A DNA stretch of 64,000 bases from Chryseobacterium sp. (GTDB taxonomy: Bacteria; Bacteroidota; Bacteroidia; Flavobacteriales; Weeksellaceae): positions 1 through 64,000 of the forward strand of contig NZ_CP044508.1 of assembly GCF_008831505.1 (NCBI RefSeq). The letters are read 5' to 3'. Position numbers and translations under genes: made by a program. Positions within the stretch are counted from its first letter, which is position 1. Each line of letters starts with the position of its first letter. Under the pieces are notes generated by a model, which saw only the letters and a program-made list of their open reading frames with translations, made no database searches and had not been told where the DNA came from. Shown here piece after piece: positions 35,410 through 45,296 of the stretch.

Positions 35410-37056
35410 TCACTCCAAAACACTCTTCGCCTCTCTCAATATTCTGTTATAATTTTCATCCAGTAGCCGCGCACTAATTCTAGTTTTGGGGCTAATAGCT
35501 TGACTATCCGCTTTGGAAGCAGTAATATTTACTATTTCGTTATTTCCATCTGACAGAAAGGCAAACTGTCCCACTTTAAGTTTGGTAAACTCATGAGCAC
35601 GGTGTTTCGCGACCTCCCGTTCGCCTACAGTAGTACTTTTGTCACCCCAGCTGAACAGATTCCCGTCTGATCCTTTCTTCGTAGTAGATCTGGTTCGTTC
35701 TTTAACCAGTTCAAAATAACTCTCGTAGAATTTGGCGGTTTCACTATCATTGGCCTTCCCGAAAAACTGAGTAGATAAATTCGCAATAATCTCGCGGAAG
35801 CCGTCCCGGCCATACTGTACCACACCCTGCACAATGTCCTGCGCACAATAAATCACAGAAACACCAAAACTCCTCATCGTTGCCGGAATTTGAGCCATGT
35901 TCAGCAGTTTAATTGTGGGTGCTTCATCCAGCAAAACAAAGCTGGGTTTCCTTCCTCGGCTCATCATCTGTTTTGTAATGGTGTGAATTATTGTCGCATT
36001 AATGGGACTTAGGAACTCTGCACTCTTAGGCTCGTTCATCACCGACACTACAGTATTCACCTTTTCATCATTGATATTAAAATCGATCTCGTTGCCTGAA
36101 AGCACATAAAAGGCCTCCGGGAAAGCCACTTTTCGCAGTGCATTCGCCAAGGTAGAAATTACTGATGCAGTTTGCTTGGCTGAACCCAGACCTAACAGGA
36201 AAGTGGATCCCTGTACCGCCACTCTGACATTTGAGGTCAGAAATGCTTTAAGCTTGGCAAACTGTTCAGTAGCATCGTCACCGAATCTATCATGCTGTTC
36301 CGTTTGAATACTGAAGTCTACAGCCAGGATGAAGGATATGATGTGAGGAAGAGTACAATACTCTTTGTGGTCAAACCAGAACTTCAGCATTACCCCGGAC
36401 AGCAGCGAACTGGCACTATCTTTAAAGAAATCATCACCTTTGGCCGAGCTGGTATGGATAAGGTTGTCCAGAATTACTTTTACTAGCTGATTTACATCCT
36501 TCTCACCGTGAATATAATCTGGGTGAATCGGGTTTACGCGGATACTCTTTTCAGGATGATGCAGCGCAATCACCTCCAACCTATCTCCAAACAAAGGCAG
36601 GGCAAGTTCGGTGAGTTCCCCGTCCTTATAATCATAGATAATTCCTGCGAATCCCGCCTTGGCAAAGTGCCGCATAAACAGGGAGTGAATTAATACTGTT
36701 TTTCCGGAGCCTGCGGCACCGAAGATAGCCACACCGCGCTGAATTCCCCGTACAACCTTTTTCCCCTGAGATGTTACAAACTCTATATCCCAGACTGGAT
36801 CGGCAGGTTTGCGGTACGTCCATGCATACAACACCAATGATAGTATAAGGGATGGAAGTGAAAGGTAAAGTACGGTATACGACCAATTTTGTAAAATCAG
36901 CGCGAACGATATGGTAAGCGAAATATAAATAACCCCAGCCAGCCCTTTGTTAACGATCTTCTTAGACTTGAATAACGTAAACAAGAGAACGCTTAACGCG
37001 ATTATCACAGTAATAATAATGAGCCAGTTTCTTAATGTGAGATCATAAAGTTCCAT
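35410..37056 (-). CDS. Type IV coupling protein (VirD4/TraG family)
   Basis: This 548-residue coupling protein feeds the relaxase-DNA complex into the secretion channel. Three to four N-terminal membrane helices occupy residues ~11-80. Walker A is GAAGSGKT (113-120) and Walker B is FVLLDEAPT (about 370-378). The C-terminal part contains QDIVQGVVQYGRDGFREIIA-like TraG/VirD4 sequence. It follows the relaxase gene on the same strand with a 76-base gap, so the order Mob accessory, relaxase, coupling protein forms a transfer-initiation operon. Confidence 0.9.
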   Translation of the reverse strand: MELYDLTLRNWLIIITVIIALSVLLFTLFKSKKIVNKGLAGVIYISLTISFALILQNWSYTVLYLSLPSLILSLVLYAWTYRKPADPVWDIEFVTSQGKKVVRGIQRGVAIFGAAGSGKTVLIHSLFMRHFAKAGFAGIIYDYKDGELTELALPLFGDRLEVIALHHPEKSIRVNPIHPDYIHGEKDVNQLVKVILDNLIHTSSAKGDDFFKDSASSLLSGVMLKFWFDHKEYCTLPHIISFILAVDFSIQTEQHDRFGDDATEQFAKLKAFLTSNVRVAVQGSTFLLGLGSAKQTASVISTLANALRKVAFPEAFYVLSGNEIDFNINDEKVNTVVSVMNEPKSAEFLSPINATIIHTITKQMMSRGRKPSFVLLDEAPTIKLLNMAQIPATMRSFGVSVIYCAQDIVQGVVQYGRDGFREIIANLSTQFFGKANDSETAKFYESYFELVKERTRSTTKKGSDGNLFSWGDKSTTVGEREVAKHRAHEFTKLKVGQFAFLSDGNNEIVNITASKADSQAISPKTRISARLLDENYNRILREAKSVLE

Positions 37057-37132
37057 GCTATCGTGCTGAATATTAAAATCTAACTTCGGTTGTTCTTACC
37101 TTTAATTTTGTCTACTAATTTCAAAGCAGTAT

Positions 37133-38560
37133 TTAAAATCCTCGTGACGCGTCCTGAAGTTTTCCTGTAGCCATTCGGATAATTCTTACTGCAGTCTCCA
37201 TTGGGGTCTTCGGAACACTCATAGGAATGCGGAAACCTAACTCCTGGCTGATGTTGTTCAGCATGTTCAGTTTGCTGATCTCATTCACTCCGGTATTTCG
37301 TTTGGATTCTTCAATGAGAGGCCGAATCAGTGCCTGCCCCGTTTTGCGGGTATAGTTACTAACTGAGGATACAGTAGTGTGCGTACGGTTTCTTTCCTGC
37401 TTTCTTTCTTTATAGCCTTTATAGCTATGGGCAGGTGGCCGGTCGTACATAAATTTTCGGTCAAAACTTTCTTCCGTTTTGCTGAAGAATCGGTCTCTAT
37501 TGAAGCCCACCACCGCATTTTTATTTGCCATCTTTGATTTCCGGTGATTGGCCAGTGGTGAAATGGAACCTTTGTATCGTCTATTGGGACAGTTATCGTA
37601 TCGGGACACTATGATGTGTATATGGTACTGTTTTCCTCCTTTTTTCATACCTTCCCTCACGATCTCACCGGTTACACCGTCCCTGTGCATGCGTGACCTA
37701 ATCTTTTCTGACTGTTCTTCTTTTTTCTTTGATGAAAGGGCCGTGTTCTGCTGAATCCTGGCGATATCCTTTTCATATTTGCGGTTGTTCATTACCCATT
37801 TATCATTGGCTTTGTAAGTCCTCTCTTGCTCAATTTTTCCCACCCACGCAAGATCCTGCTCAGTCATTGGCCTCATACGCAGATCCCGGCCCAGTTCACG
37901 TGCTTTTTCCTCTCTTACTCTCTGGTAATTTTCGTCGAATTCTTTGTCACCAATCTGAAACCCTAAGCTTCTCAGTTCTTTTTTGGTTTCTTGATTAATA
38001 ATTTTTTCTTCCTTCTGCGAAGGCAAATTCTCAGGATTAAGATAGACTTTCCTCTCAAAGTTTTCGGCATAATCTCTCATCACATCCTTTGCATACTCCC
38101 GCAACATCTGATGCATCAGATCATTCTTAATAATCTCATATTGTAACTTTCCTTGCTCTGTTGCATCCAGTATTTTACGTTCCTTTTCACCAAATCCCCT
38201 ACTCGCCAATTCCCTTTCTGAAACTGCTTCTAAATGGTCAAGCTCATCCTTGCTAGGGGAAACATTAAGTATGAAAAAGTTGCTCTGGGTTTGACGATGT
38301 CGGGATCCGGAATTATTGTCAATCAAATCTGTGGCTTCTTCCTGTGAAAGAAAAAGTTCCTCCTGCTCTCTGTCGTTGGTAAAAAATAAATTCTGCCGTT
38401 CCAGGTTATCATCGAAGTTGTTTCCGGAAAGATCTTCGAGTTCCTGGAAATAAGCCTCCACCACCTGCTCCCTGCCGTAATTTTCCTTATCAAGATATTC
38501 GGTCACGCTTTTACAGGATGGAGACAGATCAGGATTATGTTTAGTAAAGGATATGTGCAT
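37133..38560 (-). CDS. mobB: Relaxase/mobilisation protein (MobB-like)
   Basis: A 475-residue protein of the flavobacterial mobilisation family (DUF5712-type). The conserved HIHIIVSRYD at about residues 310-320 is the HxH-type metal-binding motif of relaxases. The N-terminus (MHISFTKHNPDL with SVTEYLDKEN) matches this family, and the central ~150 residues are helical and charged. Relaxases nick oriT and pilot the strand. The start directly overlaps the accessory gene's stop. Assignment as a relaxase rests on motif and neighbours. Confidence 0.8.
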   Translation of the reverse strand: MHISFTKHNPDLSPSCKSVTEYLDKENYGREQVVEAYFQELEDLSGNNFDDNLERQNLFFTNDREQEELFLSQEEATDLIDNNSGSRHRQTQSNFFILNVSPSKDELDHLEAVSERELASRGFGEKERKILDATEQGKLQYEIIKNDLMHQMLREYAKDVMRDYAENFERKVYLNPENLPSQKEEKIINQETKKELRSLGFQIGDKEFDENYQRVREEKARELGRDLRMRPMTEQDLAWVGKIEQERTYKANDKWVMNNRKYEKDIARIQQNTALSSKKKEEQSEKIRSRMHRDGVTGEIVREGMKKGGKQYHIHIIVSRYDNCPNRRYKGSISPLANHRKSKMANKNAVVGFNRDRFFSKTEESFDRKFMYDRPPAHSYKGYKERKQERNRTHTTVSSVSNYTRKTGQALIRPLIEESKRNTGVNEISKLNMLNNISQELGFRIPMSVPKTPMETAVRIIRMATGKLQDASRGF

Positions 38561-39138
38561 CAGCCTTCAAATATTTTTTCAAAATCGTCTCTACTCAACC
38601 TGGCTTCAAATGATCTGGAAAAAGCGCCTGACTTTAATTCGAATCTTGCCTTAATCACATTTATTTTCTTCTCCAAATTCTGTATGGTTTGATTACTTTG
38701 CAGGAGCTCTTCCAAAAGCTCAGCTTTTTCATTTTCCAATCTATTGATTACCTGGTCATTTACTGGGGGTGCAACTTTTTGTTCTCCGGAATCTGAATTA
38801 TTAATTGCCTTTAAGATCTCCACAACAGATCTTTCCTGCAGGTTATACCCGTCAATTATTTTGTCAAAATACAGGGTAGCATATTTAGAAAGTCGCTTCT
38901 GCACACTTTCAATTCTTGCAAAAATGTGCTTCTCCATTTCAGCTACCGTTTTCTCTCTTTCGGTAATTTTTATAAACTCTTCCACTTCTGTTTTCTTCTC
39001 AGAAATGAGGTACAGAACAAGTTCATTATCGGTTTTAAATCGGAGATTTTTCTTTATCTCACGAAACTGTTCTAATGTATGTTCTGAAACATACATTTTC
39101 TTTGAATAGGATGTTATTTGGTCTACTTTCTTATCCAT
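38560..39138 (-). CDS. mobA: Mobilisation accessory protein (MobA-like, relaxosome)
   Basis: A 192-residue protein: the N-terminus (YSKKMYVSEHTLEQFREIKK and LRFKTDNELVLYLI) looks like a ribbon-helix-helix DNA-binding fold, and residues ~100-165 are coiled-coil (ENEKAELLEELLQSNQTIQN). It directly precedes the relaxase. Such proteins bind oriT and help the relaxase nick. A -7 box TAAATTTG lies 25 bases before the ATG. Confidence 0.75.
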   Translation of the reverse strand: MDKKVDQITSYSKKMYVSEHTLEQFREIKKNLRFKTDNELVLYLISEKKTEVEEFIKITEREKTVAEMEKHIFARIESVQKRLSKYATLYFDKIIDGYNLQERSVVEILKAINNSDSGEQKVAPPVNDQVINRLENEKAELLEELLQSNQTIQNLEKKINVIKARFELKSGAFSRSFEARLSRDDFEKIFEG

Positions 39139-39162
39139 ACTTTATTGATAACAAATTGTTTA

Positions 39163-39170
39163 CAAATTTA
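39163..39170 (-). promoter_or_regulatory. -7 box of the mob operon
   Basis: TAAATTTG on the minus strand (plus strand CAAATTTA) matches TAnnTTTG and lies 25 bases before the mobA-like ATG. No clear -33 TTG is seen. Confidence 0.4.
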
Positions 39171-39234
39171 ATAGGCTACATTATAGTCTAGTTAATACCC
39201 TTCCATAGCACTATGTGCCTGATTGCCTGAACGT

Positions 39235-39307
39235 TGTCTTTAAAGACACGTTTCCTCTTGCTTTCCATTCCAACACGTAAATTTTCTGCAGGAAAAATAT
39301 TTTCCTG
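39235..39307. other. Candidate oriT: two palindromes upstream of the mob genes
   Basis: TGTCTTTAAAGACA at 39235-39248 is a perfect 14-bp palindrome. CAGGAAAA-ATA-TTTTCCTG at 39289-39307 is a perfect 8-bp inverted repeat. Both lie in the gap before the Mob accessory/relaxase operon, where oriT is normally found. A nick site was not identified. Confidence 0.45.
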
Positions 39308-39459
39308 AAAATTATTAGGCGAAAAAGCTAGTATCAAAGGTCAAAATACAAATTTGCTGTTAATAGTACAAATTGCATTTCTCAATTAGTCTTTACTGTT
39401 GGCATATCCTTCGGTTTTAAAATTAAAATTATTTGCTTGCTGTTTCTTCAAACACAAAA

Positions 39460-39485
39460 AAACCCTTCACAAATGTGAAGGGTTT
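39460..39485 (-). terminator. Terminator after ardC
   Basis: A perfect 12-bp stem (AAACCCTTCACA and its complement) with a 2-base loop lies 3 bases after the ArdC stop and is followed on the minus strand by TTTTTGTGTTT. Confidence 0.8.
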
Positions 39486-39488
39486 GGC

Positions 39489-40448
39489 TTAAAATTGTTC
39501 TAAATATTTTTTCGACTTCTTAGACTGGATGAAAGCGCTTTTAATGTTTTCAATCCTGTTTGCAGGATTGGTGTCGGACCAACCTTTCAGGTAGCGAATC
39601 GAGTTTAAAAGTTCGCTGGTAATTCCAAATTGAAGCGCCAGTAACATCGAACCCATTTCAGCAATCAGTTCTTCAAAAGAATATTTTTCTTTGCTGTTGA
39701 AGCCTTCGTGAAGGTTTCGGTTTAATCGTTTTTCGTGACCTGTCCAATGAATGATTTCATGAAACAAGGTGGAATAAAACTTATCCTCTGAAATAAAATA
39801 TTTTCGAAGCGGCATCTTTACAATGTCCAGAACCGGCGAATAGCTGCCGTGGGCGGTCTGCAAATATTCCACCCTCAAAGATGCCTGATCGGTTAGACCT
39901 TTGATGAATTTTTCACAATTATTACGTTCTTCGAAGTCAAGTTCCTCCGGTTCTTCTGTCGCAATATTTAGATTCAGTTCTTCCAGATTTTCAATTTGAT
40001 TAGAATTGAATACAACATAATTTCTGATAATTGGCATTTTTGACAAGTTTTCAATATCGGCTGGTGACATCTTTTTTACTTGTTCTAAGGAGTAGATTTT
40101 TGAAGTCTCTTTATGTTTGTATATGAAGGTGAAAAATTCAATTATGACACCTTTAGAACCTTTTTTGAGTTTTCCGCCGGCTTTTGAAATGGAATTGAAT
40201 GTTGCATATAAACTGCTGGTGAAACCGTTAGTAAGTGTGTCAATATACAGCGCAAGCAAATTAAATCCTTTATATTCATTTTGAGTAAATAGGTTGCGCG
40301 GAGTCTGAAACTTATAGTTTGTGTAAACTTCCCAATCCTGTACTTTTACTTTGTCAAGGTTTTCAAGTATACGGGTAATGAATTTGTCTTGGCCTTTAAC
40401 AGATTGGTTAGAACTTCTTTTTTGAGTTTGGGGGGCTGTTGCATTCAT
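39489..40448 (-). CDS. ardC: ArdC-like antirestriction protein
   Basis: This 319-residue protein has an N-terminal ssDNA-binding domain (DUF1738-like: FQTPRNLFTQNEYKGFNLLA) and a C-terminal zincin-like metallopeptidase domain with FHEIIH (His230, Glu231, His234) and EELIAEMGS downstream. ArdC proteins enter the recipient during conjugation and protect unmodified plasmid DNA from type I and II restriction. It lies just upstream of the mob region and ends at a strong terminator. Its 5' side abuts one of the two long direct repeats. Confidence 0.85.
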   Translation of the reverse strand: MNATAPQTQKRSSNQSVKGQDKFITRILENLDKVKVQDWEVYTNYKFQTPRNLFTQNEYKGFNLLALYIDTLTNGFTSSLYATFNSISKAGGKLKKGSKGVIIEFFTFIYKHKETSKIYSLEQVKKMSPADIENLSKMPIIRNYVVFNSNQIENLEELNLNIATEEPEELDFEERNNCEKFIKGLTDQASLRVEYLQTAHGSYSPVLDIVKMPLRKYFISEDKFYSTLFHEIIHWTGHEKRLNRNLHEGFNSKEKYSFEELIAEMGSMLLALQFGITSELLNSIRYLKGWSDTNPANRIENIKSAFIQSKKSKKYLEQF

Positions 40449-40489
40449 AATATTATTATTTAATTAGTTATTTAGTTGTTTATCTTTTT

Positions 40490-41175
40490 ATGTATTTATT
40501 TGGTAATGAGGACACGTTTTTTCTTTTAACTGAATGGTTTTGAAGTGACCGGAATAGGCTATCCCAAGGAATAAGGAACTTACCGGAAATGTTAAAGAAC
40601 GCACTGCTGTTGTCTTTATTCGTTTAATTGAGGTGTCTTTTTCTTTGCTAAATGACCATAAAAAGGGAAGGGCGACTAAAACTGGAATAGAATGAAAGCC
40701 CGAAATGAATTTGCCCGCAGGGCTTGGGTGGGTTTGTCAGCCGGAAACGGCTGACGGATTCCCAAATTCATTTTTTTAGGAGAACAGCCCTTTTTAATTT
40801 TGCATACAGAAAAACACCGGAAATCGAATGAAGCACAGCTGTTGCGTTCTACGGTTCCGCAAGCTTTCACATACCCTGAAAGTTCCGGTCACAAGAAACC
40901 CTTCAAAAAAATATATTCCATTGAAAAGCGGTGGCTGCCAAGAGGCAAAGCGCATGGGAAGTTTTACGGAGATAGTAAACTTTTAGCCAGATACTTTTTA
41001 GCCGAAGCAGAGCGCAGGCTGAAGTGTATTTGGCGTAAAGAAAGTGAAACTATCTCCTGTAAAACACAATTGAAGTCCTGAATAAATGATACTTCCGGTG
41101 GAATGTTGAAGGTCTTCAGTTGTAGGAAAAGCTGAAGATAGATACATAACAGTTCCCAACATTGCGATAGTCGGA
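40490..41175 (+). repeat. Long direct repeat, copy 1 (~680 bp)
   Basis: The stretch is related over its whole length to 61535-62205 in the same orientation, with many substitutions and small indels. Shared blocks include GGTAATGAGGACAC, TGTCTTTATTCGTTTAATTG and CCCAAATT followed by TTTTTTAGGAGA. In both copies one frame gives FIRLIEVSFSLLNDHKKGRA, so it may derive from a small gene, but copy 1 is interrupted by a stop soon after. Confidence 0.7.
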
Positions 41176-41517
41176 AAAGACATACCCTAAACAGCAGTTA
41201 TTTAAAGTCGAGTGAGGTTAGTGGTCGAATTGATTCTCACTTTTGAAGGCCGCAGGTAAGTGAAAACTCGAGCTATCCGTTAGACAACTCAGATACGGCA
41301 CAGTTCCTAAATGCATTCTTATACTGTTACCCTTTGCAAATCATTCCTACATCACCATACAGTTCATATAATCTTTCTACTTTATGACGGTATTTACAGT
41401 GTACCGGTTCTATTTACCACCGAGATAGATCGCCGGTGGCATTTAACAAAACATTAACATTTGGTTAAGTTTTTGTTTGCTTTTAATAAATAGCTTAGTG
41501 TTATAAAACATAATATA
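41176..41517. other. Intergenic stretch upstream of the second HExxH gene
   Basis: No gene is visible. A possible promoter for 41518 is TTTG near 41475 with TAGCTTAG ~15 bases on, one base from the -7 consensus, about 20 bases before the start. Confidence 0.3.
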
Positions 41518-43257
41518 ATGATGAACAAAAAAACAAAAGACCAGGCAGTGTGCAGTTCCCTTCTAACGGCAGTTTGTTCTTTATTTTTAGCCGCCACGAG
41601 TTTGCTGGTTAATTCTTGTAAGGACGAATTTTTGAACCCAGAGCCAGAAAAAGAGGAAAACTTTACTTCTACCATGACTGCCCGTATATTTTCCGGCGAC
41701 TCTTTGATTTTACAAAACCCGTATTCGGTGACGAATATGGAAGATGCCTTACAGAAAATAAAAGATGAGAACCCGGATTTCCCTATCCGCGATTTTGCCA
41801 TACAGGAAACGCACCGCTACCTGAAATTTAAACCTTCCACGGAGGAAGAGGTAGGCTTGTTGAAGCAGGATTCGACCATTCATTATTTCGATTACCGTAT
41901 GGATTGCGAATATGCCGAAGGCTTTTTGGAAAGCAGGCTTCCTGATGCCGACTCCATTTCGGTGTACTATACTGCTGTTCCTGTAGGTAAAACCTTGCCT
42001 AATGTAGATTATGAGGTGCTGAGCAATCTTTATATTCCTGAAGAGGATGCTTATTTTGATGGGGTGGAAAATATGGAAAGTTATGCCATTACCAATGTAG
42101 TGGAAAACACCACCGATTTGTTTTACCATTTGCTATACAACGCTTTTGCACAAACTGGAAATGAGGAAGAACTTTTAACAGAACCTGCACCCAATGCAAG
42201 AGGATTGTTTTCCATATTTGCAGCAAAGTGGTATCCCAGCGGGAATATAAAAGTAAACGACGATGTGGCAGGAGTAAAACCGGTAACAGGTGCACAGGTC
42301 CTCATGCGGCAGTGGTTTACGGTAAGACAGGGGATTACTGATGGCAACGGTAATTTTTCCACAGGGTATGTGCGCGGGAAAGCCCGGTATGTCATTCAGT
42401 GGGAAAGATATAATTACAGCATACGGAACGGATTACTTTTTCAAGCTGAAACAAAAGGGCCTGATGTAAAGCAGCAATCTTGGAACACCACCATAAATGG
42501 CGGCGATGATGAATACCATGCAATAATACACCAAGCGGCTCACGATTTCTATTATGGATACAGGTTTGGGCTTATTTCGCCACCGATGAATAACCATCTA
42601 TACAATTTTGGAAAACAGCATCAGGTGAAAATAGCAGCAAAAGAGGTAAACGGCGGTGGATTTACCGGTGTATATTCTCACGCAGCTAATGAGCTTACTT
42701 TTGGAATTTATCCTACCATCAGAATCCGGATGTGGACAAGGCCATCAGATCAAATATACGGAACCACCATTCATGAATTGGCTCATGGCTTACATTCTGT
42801 ATTGGACAAGGCTTCGTATGATTTTATAGTACATAAAGGGGTAACCCTTCCCGGACACACCGTACCGATTAATGTAAGAAACAGCACGAAAAGATTGCTT
42901 GAAACATGGCCTACAACAGTGGAGATTCTGATGACCAATTATAGATATAAGACACAAGCTAACCAATATTCGGTTTTTTTTGGATCAAATCTTAATAATT
43001 ATCAAAACAGAACGATAGCAGCGGACAATCATTATACTTCAGGAGGATATGACCTGATTGATGATTTTAATCAAAGAGTTGAGAATAACTCAACTGTATA
43101 TCCTGTAGATAAAGTAAAAGGATATACAACTGTACAACTACAAAATGCCTTAGTAGGTAGTAAAAGTTGGAATGACTGGAGGGATAAAATTAAAAACAAT
43201 TACAACAATCCTACTGAAATTTATGTAGATGAATTGTTTAATAATTGGCAAGACTAA
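41518..43257 (+). CDS. HExxH metallopeptidase-like lipoprotein, 579 aa
   Basis: It is a paralogue of the 654-residue protein at 16872-18836. It has a lipoprotein signal ending LLVNSC (about Cys36), then a shared N-terminal region (LILQNPYSVTNMEDALQKI; ETHRYLKFKPSTEEEV; YYTAVPVGKTLPNVDYEVL) and a beta domain with GITDGNGNFSTGYVRGKARY like a carboxypeptidase regulatory fold. The zinc motif is HELAH at residues 419-423, with LETWPTTVE downstream giving a plausible third ligand (Glu469). It is likely a surface zinc protease of unknown substrate. Two ATGs stand in tandem at the start. A small lipoprotein gene follows after 4 bases. Confidence 0.78.
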   Translation: MMNKKTKDQAVCSSLLTAVCSLFLAATSLLVNSCKDEFLNPEPEKEENFTSTMTARIFSGDSLILQNPYSVTNMEDALQKIKDENPDFPIRDFAIQETHRYLKFKPSTEEEVGLLKQDSTIHYFDYRMDCEYAEGFLESRLPDADSISVYYTAVPVGKTLPNVDYEVLSNLYIPEEDAYFDGVENMESYAITNVVENTTDLFYHLLYNAFAQTGNEEELLTEPAPNARGLFSIFAAKWYPSGNIKVNDDVAGVKPVTGAQVLMRQWFTVRQGITDGNGNFSTGYVRGKARYVIQWERYNYSIRNGLLFQAETKGPDVKQQSWNTTINGGDDEYHAIIHQAAHDFYYGYRFGLISPPMNNHLYNFGKQHQVKIAAKEVNGGGFTGVYSHAANELTFGIYPTIRIRMWTRPSDQIYGTTIHELAHGLHSVLDKASYDFIVHKGVTLPGHTVPINVRNSTKRLLETWPTTVEILMTNYRYKTQANQYSVFFGSNLNNYQNRTIAADNHYTSGGYDLIDDFNQRVENNSTVYPVDKVKGYTTVQLQNALVGSKSWNDWRDKIKNNYNNPTEIYVDELFNNWQD

Positions 43258-43261
43258 TGCA

Positions 43262-43708
43262 ATGAAAAATATAATTTTATTATTAATATTAACTACGATT
43301 CTATGCAGCTGCCCTACTGAAGCTGGAGAAGATAAGACATACAAATACACAATTACTAATAATACGAATGTAGTTGTTGAGATTATACCTTACCAAAATC
43401 CTGGTAACGGACTTCCTGAATTAACAAAAAAAATAAGTATTCAACCGGGTGGAAAGTTTGAGAAAACTAAAATAGACGTACCTATTTATACAGGGTTTAG
43501 TTTTCGTGAAGCTTTGTATGATGGACATTTAACGAAAATTGATATAGTTTTCGGGAATGATAGAAAGATTGTTTATGATCATTGCAATACATGTGTTAAT
43601 CCTCGTAATATTTTTGACCTTTCGTATAACGATGAATTCATCGAAACCTACACCATAACTCCAGAAGATTACCAAAACGCAACTCCCTGCAATGGGAACT
43701 GCTACTAA
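43262..43708 (+). CDS. Small lipoprotein partner of the 579-aa HExxH protein
   Basis: I use the ATG at 43262, 4 bases after the previous stop, which gives the signal MKNIILLLILTTILCSC; lipidation is at Cys15 or Cys17. The ~130-residue mature part is beta-rich (YKYTITNNTNVVVEIIPYQN; KISIQPGGKFEKTKIDV) and ends with several cysteines (DHCNTCVNP; ATPCNGNC). It is not obviously homologous to the lipoproteins paired with the 654-residue paralogue, but it occupies the same position. It may be an inhibitor or partner of the peptidase; that is inference. Confidence 0.72.
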   Translation: MKNIILLLILTTILCSCPTEAGEDKTYKYTITNNTNVVVEIIPYQNPGNGLPELTKKISIQPGGKFEKTKIDVPIYTGFSFREALYDGHLTKIDIVFGNDRKIVYDHCNTCVNPRNIFDLSYNDEFIETYTITPEDYQNATPCNGNCY

Positions 43709-43816
43709 AAATAATTAATATTATGCATACCTCTCGTAAAAAAACGTGGTGTATTTTATGTAAATTCTTCAAAAAATAGTTTTATTTTCGCGCTATCAAT
43801 CTATAAAAAATATAAT

Positions 43817-44806
43817 ATGAAAAAAATTTTACAGTCTCTGTTTGTAGTAATGCTGATGCCGTTCATGCACGCGCAAATCTATAATTTAAGTCTGCTTTCA
43901 TCACCTTATGTTCCACTAACGGGTTCAACTTCACTTACAAACGGTACAGTTTGGACTTCGTGGTCAGGAATTAGCGCAACAGCGAATATTGGTTTCAACT
44001 TCGTAGCAAACGGTAACCTGAATACCAACGCGTTGCACTTTGATACAAATTTTGTCCCGACTGTTGTCTTTTCAAATCAGCCAAATCCCAATACCGGTTT
44101 CATTTTTGCTCCAATAATTGCTGATACTGCCGACCGAGGATTCGTAAGCGGAACTTCACAATCAAATATTTCCTACAAAACGGAAGGAAATGTAGGAAGC
44201 AGAATTTTCAAACTTGAATGGAGCAACATGGGCTTTTATAATGAAATTATCAGCGATAATGTTTCTTCAGATTTTATCAATATACAGCTATGGCTTTACG
44301 AGGGTTCCAATATTATTGAATATCGTTTTGGAGCAAGCAATATTTCCAACCCCGCGCAAAGTTTTGACGGCGATCCTGGTTTTGGCTGCGGTTTATATCC
44401 CGAATTCGACTTTAATACAGGAGAAATTATAGGAAGTGCTTATGCATTAAGCGGCAATGGGAGCAGTCCAACATTTGCTTACACGCCAAATTACGAAGTA
44501 TATGTTACCTCTGCACCTGCAAGCGGTACTGTTTACAGATTTTCGCCATCCGCCCTTGCAACAAATGAAACAAACACTTCCACGGCGGCAGAAATTTTTC
44601 CTACTATTGTAGATGATAACTTTAATGTAAAACCAAGATCTGGTAGTAAAATTAAATCAGTTACCGTTTTTGACTTGTCAGGAAAGATGATCATCAGTAC
44701 TAAGAGCACTGATAAAATCTCAATGTCCGGGGTCGCAAAAGGAGTTTATCTGGTTGTAGTAGAAACAAATTCAGGAAATTCCTCCTCAAGAATAATTAAA
44801 AGATAA
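43817..44806 (+). CDS. Secreted protein with T9SS sorting domain
   Basis: A 329-residue protein with signal MKKILQSLFVVMLMPFMHAQ. A beta-rich body follows, in which early hydrophobic strands (WTSWSGISATANIGFNFVAN) resemble a carbohydrate- or ligand-binding sandwich. The type A type IX sorting domain lies at the C-terminus (KIKSVTVFDLSGKMIIST ... GVAKGVYLVVVET ... RIIKR). The sorting domain sends it across the outer membrane by the PorSS/T9SS of the chromosomal host. It is transcribed alone; a terminator follows. Confidence 0.85.
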   Translation: MKKILQSLFVVMLMPFMHAQIYNLSLLSSPYVPLTGSTSLTNGTVWTSWSGISATANIGFNFVANGNLNTNALHFDTNFVPTVVFSNQPNPNTGFIFAPIIADTADRGFVSGTSQSNISYKTEGNVGSRIFKLEWSNMGFYNEIISDNVSSDFINIQLWLYEGSNIIEYRFGASNISNPAQSFDGDPGFGCGLYPEFDFNTGEIIGSAYALSGNGSSPTFAYTPNYEVYVTSAPASGTVYRFSPSALATNETNTSTAAEIFPTIVDDNFNVKPRSGSKIKSVTVFDLSGKMIISTKSTDKISMSGVAKGVYLVVVETNSGNSSSRIIKR

Positions 44807-44827
44807 CGTTAAAAATCAAAAACCTTG

Positions 44828-44854
44828 AAGTCGCGGATTAAACATCCGGGACTT
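44828..44854 (+). terminator. Terminator after the T9SS cargo gene
   Basis: An 11-bp stem with one mismatch (AAGTCGCGGAT with ATCCGGGACTT) is followed by TTCTTTTT. A second small hairpin (ACTCCAT with ATGGAGT) lies at 44892-44911. The rest of the gap to 45240 shows no gene. Confidence 0.7.
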
Positions 44855-45240
44855 TTCTTTTTAAATCTTTAATATCTGACACTCATGAAAAACTCCATAT
44901 TTTTATGGAGTGGTAAAATTGCAGAATGCAAAACTTAAACAAAGATGCTGTAACTGTTACGGAAATCGCGAGCTTTCCGATACTTTGGTTGCAGCAGGGT
45001 GAATGATAGGAGATAGGAGTCAGGAAATTGCTTGAAGTACCGATATATAACACATCCGAAGTTTAAGATTCTGAAATTGGCCCACACAGCGGTTTGGGCA
45101 AATAAAGGCTGTGACCTTCTCCCACAAAACACTCTACTTTTGAGTGTGCCTAAGAACGGGAAGATTACAGCTGCAATTACATATTCGACTATTGGAGGAC
45201 AAAAATATCAAGCGTAAAGATTAGCCCTCTTAAAAAAATA

Positions 45241-45271
45241 AATCCGTTCCGGAATAATATCGGAACGGATT
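45241..45271 (-). terminator. Terminator after the META-domain gene
   Basis: A perfect 11-bp stem (AATCCGTTCCG and its complement) with a 9-base loop is followed on the minus strand by TATTTTTTT, 25 bases after the META gene stop. Confidence 0.8.
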
Positions 45272-45296
45272 CTAATCCTCAGTTTATGCGTCCTTA

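Noticed and set aside
40800-41081. 93-codon plus-strand frame inside long repeat copy 1
   Set aside because: The matching stretch in copy 2 is interrupted by stops, so the frame is not conserved between the two copies.
41749-42129. 126-codon minus-strand frame opposite the 579-aa peptidase gene
   Set aside because: The plus-strand gene has a clear signal, domain order and HELAH motif; the opposite frame is a shadow.
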